A stretch of DNA of 64,000 nucleotides from Bog-473 sp963750075 (GCA_963750075.1 CAVVPG010000007.1:10092-74091), one strand, 5' to 3'; shown: positions 43,176-51,956, counted from the first letter of the stretch. Numbers and translations are program-made. The notes: generated by a model not told the origin, from the sequence alone.

Positions 43176-43956
43176 GGGGGCAGGGGGCGAGCGGCTCCAG
43201 AAGGTCCTGGCGCGCGCGGGGATGGGATCGAGGCGCGCCTGCGAGGAGCTCATCTCGGCGGGTCGCGTCAGCGTCGACGGCGAGGTGGCCACCCTGGGGC
43301 GCCGGATCGACCCGTCGTCCTCCCGGGTGGAGGTCGACGGCGTGCTCGTTCCGGTGGCGCCGGATCTCGTGTACTACCTCCTCAACAAGCCGCCCGGTGT
43401 CATCACCACGGCCGACGACCCTCAGGGCCGGCCGACGGTGGTCTCGCTGCTGCCCGAGGAGCCCCGGGTGTTCCCGGTCGGCCGGCTCGACCGTGAGACC
43501 GAAGGGCTGATCATCCTGACCAACGACGGAGCGCTTGCGCAGCTCCTGACCCATCCGTCGCACGGGGTGGCCAAGGAGTACGTGGCCGAGGTGGCCGGGG
43601 GGACCCCGGCACCGGGTGCCCTGCGCCGGCTGCGCCAGGGTGTGGAGCTCGATGACGGTCCGACCGCACCGGCCGAGGTGGGCGTGCTGGCGCCGGGCGT
43701 GCTGCGCCTCGTCATCCACGAGGGCCGCAACCGCCAGGTCCGGCGCATGTGCGACGCGATCGGTCATCCGGTGCGGCGCCTCGTGCGGACCCGCATCGGC
43801 CCGGTGCGGGACACGAGCCTGCCTCCGGGCCGCTGGCGCGCCCTGAAGTCCGAGGAAGTCCGGTCCCTCGCCGCCTCGACCGGGACGGCCGCTCGGGAGG
43901 CGACGAGGGCCGGCCACCGGGCCACGTCCAGCGAGGGTGACGAAGCGGACCGGTAG
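43102..43956 (+). CDS. rluB: RluB/RsuA-family pseudouridine synthase
   Basis: An S4 domain (ERLQKVLARAGMGSRRACEE) starts near 43186 and is followed by the catalytic domain with the active-site Asp in VFPVGRLDRETEGLIILTND. YYLLNKPPGVITTADDPQGR and HEGRNRQVRRMCDAIGHPVR are family-specific. The enzyme makes pseudouridine in 23S rRNA. The only conventional start upstream of the S4 domain is ATG 43102, inside scpB; the first 28 residues it adds look non-native, so the true start may be an unusual codon near 43170. Location after scpB is standard. Confidence 0.85.
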   Translation: MPATSSATCNPRSGSASRRPPTTPEGAGGERLQKVLARAGMGSRRACEELISAGRVSVDGEVATLGRRIDPSSSRVEVDGVLVPVAPDLVYYLLNKPPGVITTADDPQGRPTVVSLLPEEPRVFPVGRLDRETEGLIILTNDGALAQLLTHPSHGVAKEYVAEVAGGTPAPGALRRLRQGVELDDGPTAPAEVGVLAPGVLRLVIHEGRNRQVRRMCDAIGHPVRRLVRTRIGPVRDTSLPPGRWRALKSEEVRSLAASTGTAAREATRAGHRATSSEGDEADR

Positions 43957-43959
43957 AGT
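43954..43959 (+). promoter_or_regulatory. -10 hexamer TAGAGT before aroH
   Basis: TAGAGT ends eight bases before ATG 43968 and overlaps the rluB stop, suggesting an internal leaderless promoter for the aromatic amino acid genes. Confidence 0.4.
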
Positions 43960-43967
43960 GACCCGCC

Positions 43968-44342
43968 ATGGCACCCGCTCTCATGGTCAGGGGTCTGCGC
44001 GGGGCGACCACGGTCGACGCCGACACGGTGGCCCAGGTCACGGAGCGCTCGCAGGAGCTGATGCGCGAGGTCATGGCCCGGAACGAGTTGGTCGAGGACG
44101 ACATCGTGAGCGTCCTCTTCACGGCCACGCCGGACGTCACGAGCTGCTTCCCGGCGACGGCCATACGCGAGATCGGGTTCGGCGCCGTGCCGCTCCTCTG
44201 CGCCGCCGAGATCGCCGTTCCCGGTGCCATGCCCCTGTGCATCAGGGTGCTGCTCCACGTGCACACCACCAAGTCCCGCGACGAGATCCATCACGTCTAC
44301 CTCCACGGTGCCCAAGGGCTCCGCGATGACCTCCCCGACTGA
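43968..44342 (+). CDS. aroH: Chorismate mutase, AroH type
   Basis: This 124-residue monofunctional chorismate mutase is of the trimeric AroH fold (MVRGLRGATTVDADT, TATPDVTSCFPATAIRE, VPLLCAAEIAVPGAMPLCIR). The active-site Arg residues in RGLRGAT and LCIRVLLH are present, and VYLHGAQGLRDDL closes the domain. It converts chorismate to prephenate, the substrate of the next gene. It overlaps tyrA by 17 bases, supporting joint translation. Confidence 0.9.
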   Translation: MAPALMVRGLRGATTVDADTVAQVTERSQELMREVMARNELVEDDIVSVLFTATPDVTSCFPATAIREIGFGAVPLLCAAEIAVPGAMPLCIRVLLHVHTTKSRDEIHHVYLHGAQGLRDDLPD

Positions 44343-45420
44343 GGGCGGGTCGCGCCGCCGGGCGCTCGTCGTCGGGACCGGGTTGATCGGGGGTTCGATC
44401 GCCCTCGGACTGCGACGACGCGGCTGGCACGTGTCCGGCCTCGACGCCGACGACAGCCGCCTCGGCGAGGCACTCGAGCGCGGCGTCATCGACTCGGCGG
44501 GTGACGACCCCGCGGCCGAGGTCGTCTTCGTGGCCACCCCCGCGGCCGCCGCCGCCGCCGTCGCCTGCCGGCTGCTCGGGGAAGAGGGTCGACGTCCCGA
44601 CCTCGTGGTGACCGACGTGAGCGGGGTGAAGACCGCGATCGTGGAAGAGGCCGACCACCCGCGCTTCATCGGGGGACATCCCATGGCCGGCTCCGAGCAG
44701 ATCGGCCTGCACGGCGCCGACCCGGACCTCTTCGAGGGGGCGGTGTGGGTGCTCACGCCGACGTCGGCCACCGACCTCGGGGCGTTCGACCGGTTGAAGG
44801 GCGTCGTGATGAGCCTGGGAGCCGACGCGCTCGTGCTCTCGCCGTCGGACCACGACCGCCTGGTGGCGATGGTGTCGCACGTGCCGCACCTCGTGGCGGC
44901 GACCCTCATGAACGCGGCCACTGCGGGCGCCGAGCAGGACGCAGCCCTCTTGCGCCTCGCGGCCGGGGGATTCCGCGACATGACCCGCGTCGCTGCCGGT
45001 CATCCGGGCATCTGGCCCGACATCTGCGCCGAGAACGCGGGTCCGATCGTGGAGGCGCTCGACGCGCTGATGGGCGACCTGACGGCCATGCGGAACCGCG
45101 TCGCCGGTCAGGACCGTGCCGCGTTGCTCGACGTGCTCCAGAAGGCCAGCGCGGCGCGGCGGAACCTGCCTGCCCGCGTCGTCCGGCCCGACCACCTGGC
45201 CGAGCTGCGTATCCCCGTCCCGGACCGGGCCGGGGTGCTCGCCGAGATCACGTCACTCGCCGCCGACGCCGGCATCGGCATCTACGACATCGAGATCGCG
45301 CACTCGGCCGAAGGGCCCCGTGGCGTGCTGATCCTCGTCGTGGACGACGCCGAGGTCGGCACCCTGGCTGAGGCGATCGAGGCGCACGGCTACCGGTGCC
45401 GGGCCGAGCGCCTGTCGTGA
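44326..45420 (+). CDS. tyrA: Prephenate dehydrogenase with ACT domain
   Basis: This is a 364-residue enzyme starting at ATG 44326. The NAD-binding loop is VVGTGLIGGSIALGL at about residues 14-28, and DVSGVKTAIVEEA and GGHPMAGSEQIGLHGADPDL are catalytic-domain signatures. The C-terminal 75 residues form an ACT domain (LAELRIPVPDRAGVLAEITS and GIYDIEIAHSAEGPRGVL), likely sensing tyrosine. It oxidatively decarboxylates prephenate to 4-hydroxyphenylpyruvate. It overlaps the next gene by four bases (GTGA). Confidence 0.9.
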   Translation: MTSPTEGGSRRRALVVGTGLIGGSIALGLRRRGWHVSGLDADDSRLGEALERGVIDSAGDDPAAEVVFVATPAAAAAAVACRLLGEEGRRPDLVVTDVSGVKTAIVEEADHPRFIGGHPMAGSEQIGLHGADPDLFEGAVWVLTPTSATDLGAFDRLKGVVMSLGADALVLSPSDHDRLVAMVSHVPHLVAATLMNAATAGAEQDAALLRLAAGGFRDMTRVAAGHPGIWPDICAENAGPIVEALDALMGDLTAMRNRVAGQDRAALLDVLQKASAARRNLPARVVRPDHLAELRIPVPDRAGVLAEITSLAADAGIGIYDIEIAHSAEGPRGVLILVVDDAEVGTLAEAIEAHGYRCRAERLS

Positions 45421-47342
45421 ACGCCCCCCGCGTCTTCGTCGTGCACGGCGGCGTGCCGTGCCGGGGCACCGTGCGGACCCCCGGCGAGAAGTCGATCTCG
45501 CACCGCTCGGTCCTGTTCGGCGCGCTGGCCGAGGGGACGTCGGTCATCCACGGGCTGTCCGACGGCGCCGACGTCGCGGCGTCCCTGGCGGCGGTGGAGG
45601 CCATGGGTGTCACCGTCGAGCGCACCGAGGGCGGCACCGTCGTCCTGCGCGGGGGGCGGAGCCGGCTGCATGCGGCGAGCGAGGCGCTCGAGTGTGGGAA
45701 CTCGGGGACGTCCATGCGCCTGCTGGCCGGACTGGTGGCCGGCTTCGACTGGGAGACCGAGCTGCGGGGGGACGCCTCGTTGTCCGCACGCCCCATGGAT
45801 CGGGTGGCCGGGCCGCTCGCCTTGATGGGGGCGACCGTGCAGGGTCGCGGGGATCGCTGCCTGCCGCCCCTGCGGGTGCGCGGCGGCAGGCTGCACGGCA
45901 TCGACTGGACGGCCAAGGTGGCCAGCGCCCAGGTCAAGTCGGCCATCCTCCTGGCTGGGCTCTCTGCGAGCGGCACGACCGTCGTACGTGAGCCGGTGAC
46001 GACCCGGACGCACACCGAGGAGATGCTGGCCGAGGCCGGGGCCGACATCTCCATCGAGCCCTGGGGTGACGGTCGCATCGTGCGCGTCCGGGCCTCGCGC
46101 CTGGCGCCGGTCGAGCGCACGGTGCCCGGCGACCCCTCGGCGTCCGCCTTCTTCGCGGTGGCCGGGTGCACGGTGCCCGGCAGCACCGTCGCGGTGGCCG
46201 GGGTGTACCGGGGCCCGGCCCGTCTCGGATACGTGACGGTGCTCCGGCGCATGGGGGCCGGCATCACGCTCGAACCGGATGGCCCCGGCACGGTGAACAT
46301 CGTCGCGAAGGCGGGCCCGCTGCGGGGCACCGAGGTCCCGGCCAGTGAGATCCCCTCGCTCGACGAGGTCCCGGTACTGGCCGTGGCTGCCGCGGTGGCC
46401 GAGGGCACGACGGTGTTCACCGACGTCGGCGAGCTGCGCGTGAAGGAGGTCGACCGGCTGGTTGCCGTGGCGGACATGGTCGAGGCCTTCGGGGCCGCGG
46501 CCTCCGTCGAGGGCGACACGCTGTCGATCACCGGTGTCGGTGGACCGTTGCGGGCAGCCCGCTTCGACAGTCGCGGCGACCATCGCATGGCGATGGCGGC
46601 GGCCGTGGCCGCCCTGGCGGCGCGGCCGGGCGGGCGGAGCCTGATCACGGGGTTCGACGCCGTCGAGACCAGCTACCCCGGCTTCGCCGCCGACCTCCAG
46701 CGGCTGGCCGCCGGCGACGCGACGGTGCCGCGTGCCCTTCTCGTGGCGATCGACGGCCCCGCCGGGGCCGGGAAGTCGACGGTGTCGACGGCGGTGGCGG
46801 AGCAGCTCGGGGTCGAGCGGCTCGATACGGGAGCGATGTACCGGGCCATGGCCGCCCTCGCCCTCTCGCGCGGCATCCCGCCCGAGGACTCGGCCGCCGT
46901 GGCGGCTCTCGCGGCGAACGCGGCGCCGACGATCGAGGTCGGCGACCGGGTCGTCATCGACGGGCTCGACGTGACGGCGGTCATCCGCTCGGCCGAGGTG
47001 GGCCGTGCCGTCTCCGTCGTGGCCGCCAACCCCGAGGTCCGCCGTCAACTCGTCCAGCGGCAGCGGGCCTGGGCGGACGCGCACGGCGGGGGCGTGGTCG
47101 AGGGCCGGGACATCGGCTCGGTCGTCTTCCCGCACGCGCAGCTCAAGGTCTTCCTCACGGCATCGCCCGAGGAACGGGCCCGGCGCCGCAACGACGAAGC
47201 GCCCGAAGGCGTCGCCCGGCGGGACCGGATCGACTCGACCCGCGACGCGTCGCCGCTCCGCGAGGCCGAAGATGCCCATCGCCTCGATACGACGGGGCGC
47301 ACCGTGCAGGATGTGGTCGAGGAGGTGTTGTCGTGGCTGTGA
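45417..47342 (+). CDS. aroA-cmk: Fused EPSP synthase / cytidylate kinase
   Basis: One uninterrupted frame of 641 residues joins two enzymes. Residues 1 to about 435 are 5-enolpyruvylshikimate-3-phosphate synthase: PGEKSISHRSVLFGALAEGT, ECGNSGTSMRLLAGLVAGF, and SRGDHRMAMAAAVAALAA with VETSYPGF. From about residue 440 begins CMP kinase, with P-loop AIDGPAGAGKSTVSTAVAEQ, LDTGAMYRAMA, EGRDIGSVVFP and RRDRIDSTRDASPL. The first makes the chorismate precursor, the second phosphorylates CMP/dCMP. Separate aroA and cmk genes often lie side by side in bacteria, so the fusion arose plausibly by loss of a stop. GTG start overlaps tyrA. Confidence 0.92.
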   Translation: MNAPRVFVVHGGVPCRGTVRTPGEKSISHRSVLFGALAEGTSVIHGLSDGADVAASLAAVEAMGVTVERTEGGTVVLRGGRSRLHAASEALECGNSGTSMRLLAGLVAGFDWETELRGDASLSARPMDRVAGPLALMGATVQGRGDRCLPPLRVRGGRLHGIDWTAKVASAQVKSAILLAGLSASGTTVVREPVTTRTHTEEMLAEAGADISIEPWGDGRIVRVRASRLAPVERTVPGDPSASAFFAVAGCTVPGSTVAVAGVYRGPARLGYVTVLRRMGAGITLEPDGPGTVNIVAKAGPLRGTEVPASEIPSLDEVPVLAVAAAVAEGTTVFTDVGELRVKEVDRLVAVADMVEAFGAAASVEGDTLSITGVGGPLRAARFDSRGDHRMAMAAAVAALAARPGGRSLITGFDAVETSYPGFAADLQRLAAGDATVPRALLVAIDGPAGAGKSTVSTAVAEQLGVERLDTGAMYRAMAALALSRGIPPEDSAAVAALAANAAPTIEVGDRVVIDGLDVTAVIRSAEVGRAVSVVAANPEVRRQLVQRQRAWADAHGGGVVEGRDIGSVVFPHAQLKVFLTASPEERARRRNDEAPEGVARRDRIDSTRDASPLREAEDAHRLDTTGRTVQDVVEEVLSWL

Positions 47343-48073
47343 GCACCCCGGGCCCGGAGCCCGGAGCAGGAGAAGGAACAGGGGGGCCGGAGGCGCCGGG
47401 TCGGCATCAGAGCTTCGAGGTGGATCCGAGGCGCACGCTGCTCTACCGCGCCGAACGCGCGGTCTTCGTGACCGCCCTGTGGGCCTGGTTCCGCCCCAAG
47501 GTCGTGGGCCGGGAGCACGTGCCCGCGACCGGTCCGGTGATCCTGGCCCCGGTGCACCGCTCCTTCGCGGATTTCGGGTTCACCGCCTTCTGCACCGAGC
47601 GCAAGCTCTTCTTCATGACCAAGGACGAGATGTGGAAGAACAAGTGGCTGGGCAAGCTCCTGCTCAGCGTCGGAGCCTTCCCGGTCCATCGCGAGTCCGC
47701 CGACCGCGAGGCGCTCCAGCGTGCCGAGGAGGTGCTGCGGAGGGGCCAGGCGCTCGTGCTGTTCCCCGAGGGCACCCGGCGCGAGGGGCCGCTGATCGAG
47801 GATCTCATGGAAGGAGCGGCCTTCCTGTCCGCTCGGACGGGTGCGCCCATCGTGCCCGTCGGCATCGGGGGCTCCGACCTGGCCATGCCCAAGGGCAGCG
47901 CCATTCCCAAGCCCCACACGATCCAAGTGGTGATCGGCCCCGCCCTCCCGCCGCCGCTGCGCACCGGGGGTGGGCGCGTGTCCCGCTCGGCCGTGCACGC
48001 GGCCTCGGAGGCCCTCGCGCCCCAGCTCCAGGCCGTCTACGACGAAGCCAAAGCGAGGACGGGCCGGTACTAG
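47333..48073 (+). CDS. plsC: 1-acyl-glycerol-3-phosphate acyltransferase (PlsC-like)
   Basis: This 246-residue acyltransferase starts at GTG 47333, overlapping the cmk part by ten bases. The catalytic HX4D motif is VHRSFADFG near residue 77, and the substrate-binding block is LVLFPEGTRREGPL. FPVHRESADREALQRAEEVL and IVPVGIGGSDLAMP are typical of the family. It transfers an acyl chain to the 2-position of lysophosphatidic acid in phospholipid synthesis. The first 25 residues are Gly/Pro-rich and probably disordered. Confidence 0.87.
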   Translation: MAVSTPGPEPGAGEGTGGPEAPGRHQSFEVDPRRTLLYRAERAVFVTALWAWFRPKVVGREHVPATGPVILAPVHRSFADFGFTAFCTERKLFFMTKDEMWKNKWLGKLLLSVGAFPVHRESADREALQRAEEVLRRGQALVLFPEGTRREGPLIEDLMEGAAFLSARTGAPIVPVGIGGSDLAMPKGSAIPKPHTIQVVIGPALPPPLRTGGGRVSRSAVHAASEALAPQLQAVYDEAKARTGRY

Positions 48074-48090
48074 GACCAGCCCGCGGCGGC

Positions 48091-48921
48091 CTACGAGTGG
48101 TGCGGCTCCCTGCGCGCCTTCCACCACGTCCCGAGCACGACTCGCCCGTACCGCACGCCGAAGAGCCAGTTCTTCCCCTTCTTCGTGGTCCCCGATGCCC
48201 GGGGCAGCCAGACCGTGGGTCGCTCCGTGACGCGCCAGCCGCGCTTCATGGCGATGATGAGGAGCTCCGCGGTCTGGTACTGGGGCTGGACGAGTCGGTG
48301 CGCCACGTCGTCGAGCATGTCGACGCGCATGGCGCGGTAGCCGTTTGAGGTGTCGGTGAGCTTGGTGCGGCCCATGGCGCTCATCAACCACGAGAACACG
48401 CGTACGCCCGCCTTGCGGAAGCGGTCGCTCGTGGTGTCACGGCCGAGGACGCGCGACGCCACGACGAAGTCCGCCTGGTCGTCCACCAGGGGCTGCAGCA
48501 TGACCGGGATCTCTCGAGGGTCGTTCTGCCCGTCCGCGTCGAGCGTGACGACGTACTGCGCGCCCAGCTCGATGCACAGCGCGTAGCCCACGCGCAACGC
48601 GTAGCCGTGCCCGAGGTTCTCGCCCAGCACGAAGGTCGTGGCACCCGAGTCCTTGGCCACCTGGTCGGTCTTGTCCGTCCCACCGTCGACCACGACGAGC
48701 GTCGTCACGGCGAGGCCGCACGCATCCGAGGGCATGGCGGCCAGGACGGCGCCGATGTTGGCCTCCTCCTCGTAGGCGCAGATGAGGCCGACGACGGGGG
48801 AGAGCTTCAGGGAGGGGTACTCCCGGTCGAACTGACGGCGGGCCTCCTCAATCACACGGCGCGCCCGGTCAGGGTCGGTCCGGATACTGGCGCCCGAGGT
48901 GGCGCCGGTGAAGGCGCTCAA
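48091..48921 (-). CDS. Family 2 glycosyltransferase (polyprenyl-phosphate-sugar synthase-like)
   Basis: This product of about 276 residues belongs to GT2. SPVVGLICAYEEEANIGAVL starts the GT-A domain; the nucleotide-sugar metal motif is VTLDADGQNDPREIP and a later block is NGYRAMRVDML. Dolichyl/polyprenyl-phosphate mannose synthases have this shape; no C-terminal membrane helices are seen. The start is probably TTG 48921, which overlaps the previous gene's stop as TTGA and implies coupling to the HD-domain gene. The longer frame to 49236 only covers that gene out of frame. Confidence 0.78.
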   Translation of the reverse strand: MSAFTGATSGASIRTDPDRARRVIEEARRQFDREYPSLKLSPVVGLICAYEEEANIGAVLAAMPSDACGLAVTTLVVVDGGTDKTDQVAKDSGATTFVLGENLGHGYALRVGYALCIELGAQYVVTLDADGQNDPREIPVMLQPLVDDQADFVVASRVLGRDTTSDRFRKAGVRVFSWLMSAMGRTKLTDTSNGYRAMRVDMLDDVAHRLVQPQYQTAELLIIAMKRGWRVTERPTVWLPRASGTTKKGKNWLFGVRYGRVVLGTWWKARREPHHS

Positions 48922-49460
48922 AACGCGCGAGGCGTCGCGAAGACCTGGCGGACCAAAGGCTCGAAGTGCGAGAGCGGCTTGGTGGGGTAGTCGGGATCGA
49001 AGCTCGTCTGGTCCCACTCGTCGGCGAACTGCTCGGCCAGGCCGTACCAGGGCTGGCCGAGGTACTGGTCCCGAGCATCGGGGTCCTGCCCCAGGTACTC
49101 GTAGTAGTGCTTCCCCTGAAAGTCCTGATGGGCCAGGATCATGTGGTACGTGTCGTCGCTCACGTAGGCGCGCAGGATCTCTGCCGCGATGCGGGGGTGG
49201 TTCATGACCGACACGGCCTTGCCGATGTCGTGGCACAGGGAGGCCACGACGACCTCGTCGGACGCGCCGGCTTCCTCCGCCCGGGTCGCGGTCTGCAGGG
49301 AGTGCACCAGCTGGTCGACCTCGAATCCGTCGACGATCTCCTCGAGGGAGGCCAGCATGGCCAGCACGCGGTCGGCGACCCGGGGCTGATGCTCAATCGA
49401 CTCGACGATGATGTGCTGCCACTGCTCGGCCGTGGACTGGTCCATCCGGGTGAACGTCAT
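48918..49460 (-). CDS. HD-domain protein, PhnZ-like putative diiron oxygenase
   Basis: This 180-residue protein carries an HD fold with ligands in VHSLQTATRAEEAG, LCHDIGKAVSVMNHPRIAAE and MILAHQDFQGKHYYEYLG. The order Gln-Thr-Ala-Thr-Arg, HDIG-, NHP-IAAEIL and H-FQG-YY resembles PhnZ, an HD enzyme that uses a mixed-valence diiron site and O2 to cleave phosphonates, and its relatives such as TmpB-like oxygenases. DPDYPTKPLSHFEPLVRQVF completes the match. No phosphonate genes are near. It is the first gene of a pair with the GT2 gene. Confidence 0.72.
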   Translation of the reverse strand: MTFTRMDQSTAEQWQHIIVESIEHQPRVADRVLAMLASLEEIVDGFEVDQLVHSLQTATRAEEAGASDEVVVASLCHDIGKAVSVMNHPRIAAEILRAYVSDDTYHMILAHQDFQGKHYYEYLGQDPDARDQYLGQPWYGLAEQFADEWDQTSFDPDYPTKPLSHFEPLVRQVFATPRAF

Positions 49461-49485
49461 GGCCCAATCATCGCGCCGCGCATGC

Positions 49486-50538
49486 TCACGAGGCCAGCAG
49501 GTCGAGGACGTCGGCCGCGGAGACGGCACGATCCTCCGCGGCGGGGTCGGTCCGGCCGGGCGACGGGCGGGCGGCAAGAAAGCCCAGCGTGGAGCCCACG
49601 GCACGCAGGAGCTCCCGGAGCTCCGGTGGGGGCGGGAAATACTCGTCCTCCGTCGTCACCGTGACCTCTGTCACCCCGTCCCTCGGCGCGAGGCGGGCGA
49701 TCACCTCCTCGACGAGTGCTTCGGGCGCGGAGGCTCCGGCCGTCACGCCTACCGTCCCCGCCAGGTCGGCGGGCAGCTCGTCCGCCTCGTTGACCCGGAG
49801 GACCCGGGGACAGCCACCCGCCGTGGCCACCTTCTCGAGGGCCACCGTGTTCGAGGAGTTGGCCGAGCCGATCACGACGACCGCGTCCGACTCGGAGGCG
49901 ATCGCCTTCAGAGCGGCCTGGCGGTTCGTCGTGGCGAAGCACAGGTCGCTCCGATTGGGCATCCAGAGGTCGGGGAAGCGACGCCGGGCCGCCTCCATCA
50001 GGCCGCGCCACTCGTCGTGGCTGAGCGTCGTCTGCGCCAGCAGCGCGACCGGCGCGCCCTCTGCCTCCAGGTCCCCGAGCGCCTCGAGGTCCTGCTCCCG
50101 CTCCAAAAGGCGCACCGACCCGGGCGCCACGGCCATCGTGCCGACCGCCTCCTCGTGGCCGGCGTGCCCCACGTACAGGACCGTGTAGCCCTTCCGGCTG
50201 CGGACCTTCAGCTCGTGGTGCACCTTTGTCACCAGCGGGCAGACGGCGTCGACGACCACCCCGCCTCGCCGCCGCGCCGCCTCGACGACGTCGGGGGCCG
50301 AGCCGTGGGCACTGAGCATGAGCGGCGCCCCGGCGGGCACGCCGGCCACGTCGTCCACGAAGACGACCCCCTGCTCGCGGAAGCGATCGACCACATGACG
50401 GTTGTGCACGATCTCGTGGTAGCAGTACACGGGCGGCTCGAAGACCCGGACCATCCAGGCCAGGGCCTTGATCGCTTTCTCGACGCCGGCGCAGAACCCT
50501 CGTGGCTCGGCCAGCAACACTCGGTCGACTCCGGGCAC
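49486..50538 (-). CDS. ispH: 4-hydroxy-3-methylbut-2-enyl diphosphate reductase
   Basis: This 350-residue enzyme catalyses the last step of the non-mevalonate isoprenoid pathway, making IPP and DMAPP. The three cluster-binding cysteines are in EPRGFCAGVEKAI, VVDAVCPLVTKVHHE and RSDLCFATTNRQ. HEIVHNRHVVDRFREQGVVF, GTMAVAPGSV and GSANSSNTVAL are conserved. The GTG start at 50538 has a TAACCT hexamer seven bases upstream in a symmetric divergent promoter shared with the DUF512 gene. It supplies precursors to the prenyl-lipid locus at 16.5-19.5 kb. Confidence 0.92.
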   Translation of the reverse strand: MPGVDRVLLAEPRGFCAGVEKAIKALAWMVRVFEPPVYCYHEIVHNRHVVDRFREQGVVFVDDVAGVPAGAPLMLSAHGSAPDVVEAARRRGGVVVDAVCPLVTKVHHELKVRSRKGYTVLYVGHAGHEEAVGTMAVAPGSVRLLEREQDLEALGDLEAEGAPVALLAQTTLSHDEWRGLMEAARRRFPDLWMPNRSDLCFATTNRQAALKAIASESDAVVVIGSANSSNTVALEKVATAGGCPRVLRVNEADELPADLAGTVGVTAGASAPEALVEEVIARLAPRDGVTEVTVTTEDEYFPPPPELRELLRAVGSTLGFLAARPSPGRTDPAAEDRAVSAADVLDLLAS

Positions 50539-50544
50539 AAAGTC

Positions 50545-50565
50545 CAGGTTAACCGCAGTAACCTG
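50545..50565. promoter_or_regulatory. Symmetric divergent promoter between ispH and the DUF512 gene
   Basis: The inverted repeat CAGGTTA-N7-TAACCTG places a TAACCT -10 hexamer on each strand. The plus copy (50559-50564) ends six bases before ATG 50571 and the minus copy (50551-50546) ends seven bases before GTG 50538. Both transcripts would be leaderless. Confidence 0.6.
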
Positions 50566-50570
50566 GCCCC

Positions 50571-51956
50571 ATGTCAGCTCCCACGGTGACTTCGGTCACC
50601 GCGGCGTCGCCGGCAGCCCGGGCCGGTCTGGCCGTGGGCGACGAGCTCCTGAGCATCGGTGGGCAGGAGCCGCGCGACGTCATCGATTTCCAGCGCATGA
50701 CCGACGCGGGCGACCTCAGCGTCCTGGTCCGGCGCGCCGGCGCGCCGCTCCCACGGCTCGTGCGCGTCGACAAGGAGGCCGGCGAGCCGCTCGGGGTCGA
50801 GGTGTCCTCGGCGGTGTTCGACCGGATCCGCACCTGCGACAACCACTGCGCCTTCTGCTTCATCTACCAGCTTCCCAAGGGCATGCGGCGCAGCCTGTAC
50901 CTGAAGGACGACGACTACCGCCTGTCCTTCCTCTACGGGAACTTCACCACGCTCACGCGCTTCACCGAGCTCGATGCCGAACGCATACTCACCGAGCGCC
51001 TGGGGCCCCTGTTCGTCTCCATGCACACCACCGATCCCGAGCTCCGGGCGCACATGCTGCGGAACCCCAAGGGCGCCACGAGCCTGCGCTGGCTGCAGGT
51101 ACTGCTCGACGGGGGCATCGAGGTGCACGGGCAGGTCGTCGTCTGCCCCGGAGTCAACGACGGCGCCGCGTTCGAGGACACTCTGGCCGGGATCCTCGAC
51201 CTCTACCCGGCGCTCGCGAGTGTCGGGGTCGTACCGCTCGGACTGAGCCGGTACTCCAACGAGCCCGACATGCGCCCGCACACGGAGGACGAGGCGACGA
51301 GCGTCCTCGACACCGTCCACGAGTGGCAGCGCCTGTTCCGCAGGGCGCTCGGACATCGCATGGTCTACGCCGCCGACGAGTACTACCTCCTGGCCGGGCG
51401 TGGCCTGCCTGCGGCCCGTCACTACGAGGGATTCCCCCAGCACGAGAACGGCATCGGCATGGCCCGCGCCTTCGTCGACGCCTTCACCCGGCCGGCGGCG
51501 GACGGACCGGGAGGCGTGCGCCACGGGTTCTTCGCCTCGGTGGACGCGGCGCCGGCGGAGGGCTACCGCGCCCCCCGTCTGCCCACACGGCCGGCAGGGG
51601 CCGACACCCGCGCCGTGACGGTGCTCACCGGCACCTACGGCGCACGCGTGCTCGGGCCCTTGGTGGCTGCGCACCCGCGCCAGGACATCACGTTGCTCGG
51701 CGTGCCCAACGACTACTTCGGAGGCAACATCGGGGTGGCGGGCCTGCTCACCGGGGAGGACGTCGCCCGTGCGCTGGCCGGTGTCCCCGAGGGCTCGCGT
51801 TGCCTGCTGCCCGACGCGTGCCTCAACGAGGGGCGGTTCCTCGACGGCCTCACGCTGGCGGACCTGCCCCGGCCGGTCGAGGTGGTGCCGACCGACGGCC
51901 GTTCGTTGCGCACCGCGCTCGACGGCACGACGTTCCGGCCCGCGTGTGCGGCATGA
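50571..51956 (+). CDS. DUF512 radical-SAM-like protein with PDZ domain
   Basis: This 461-residue protein begins with a PDZ-like domain (SVTAASPAARAGLAVGDELL, residues about 6-70). It continues with CDNHCAFCFIYQLPKGMRRS, a Cys-rich motif (CxxxCxxC) of radical-SAM type, then LYLKDDDYRLSFLYGNF. The C-terminal DUF512 domain includes PLGLSRYSNEPDMRPHTEDE and NDYFGGNIGVAGLLTGEDV. The biochemical role is not established; the gene is frequently next to der in bacteria, as here (ATGA overlap), which suggests a link to ribosome assembly. Confidence 0.82.
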   Translation: MSAPTVTSVTAASPAARAGLAVGDELLSIGGQEPRDVIDFQRMTDAGDLSVLVRRAGAPLPRLVRVDKEAGEPLGVEVSSAVFDRIRTCDNHCAFCFIYQLPKGMRRSLYLKDDDYRLSFLYGNFTTLTRFTELDAERILTERLGPLFVSMHTTDPELRAHMLRNPKGATSLRWLQVLLDGGIEVHGQVVVCPGVNDGAAFEDTLAGILDLYPALASVGVVPLGLSRYSNEPDMRPHTEDEATSVLDTVHEWQRLFRRALGHRMVYAADEYYLLAGRGLPAARHYEGFPQHENGIGMARAFVDAFTRPAADGPGGVRHGFFASVDAAPAEGYRAPRLPTRPAGADTRAVTVLTGTYGARVLGPLVAAHPRQDITLLGVPNDYFGGNIGVAGLLTGEDVARALAGVPEGSRCLLPDACLNEGRFLDGLTLADLPRPVEVVPTDGRSLRTALDGTTFRPACAA

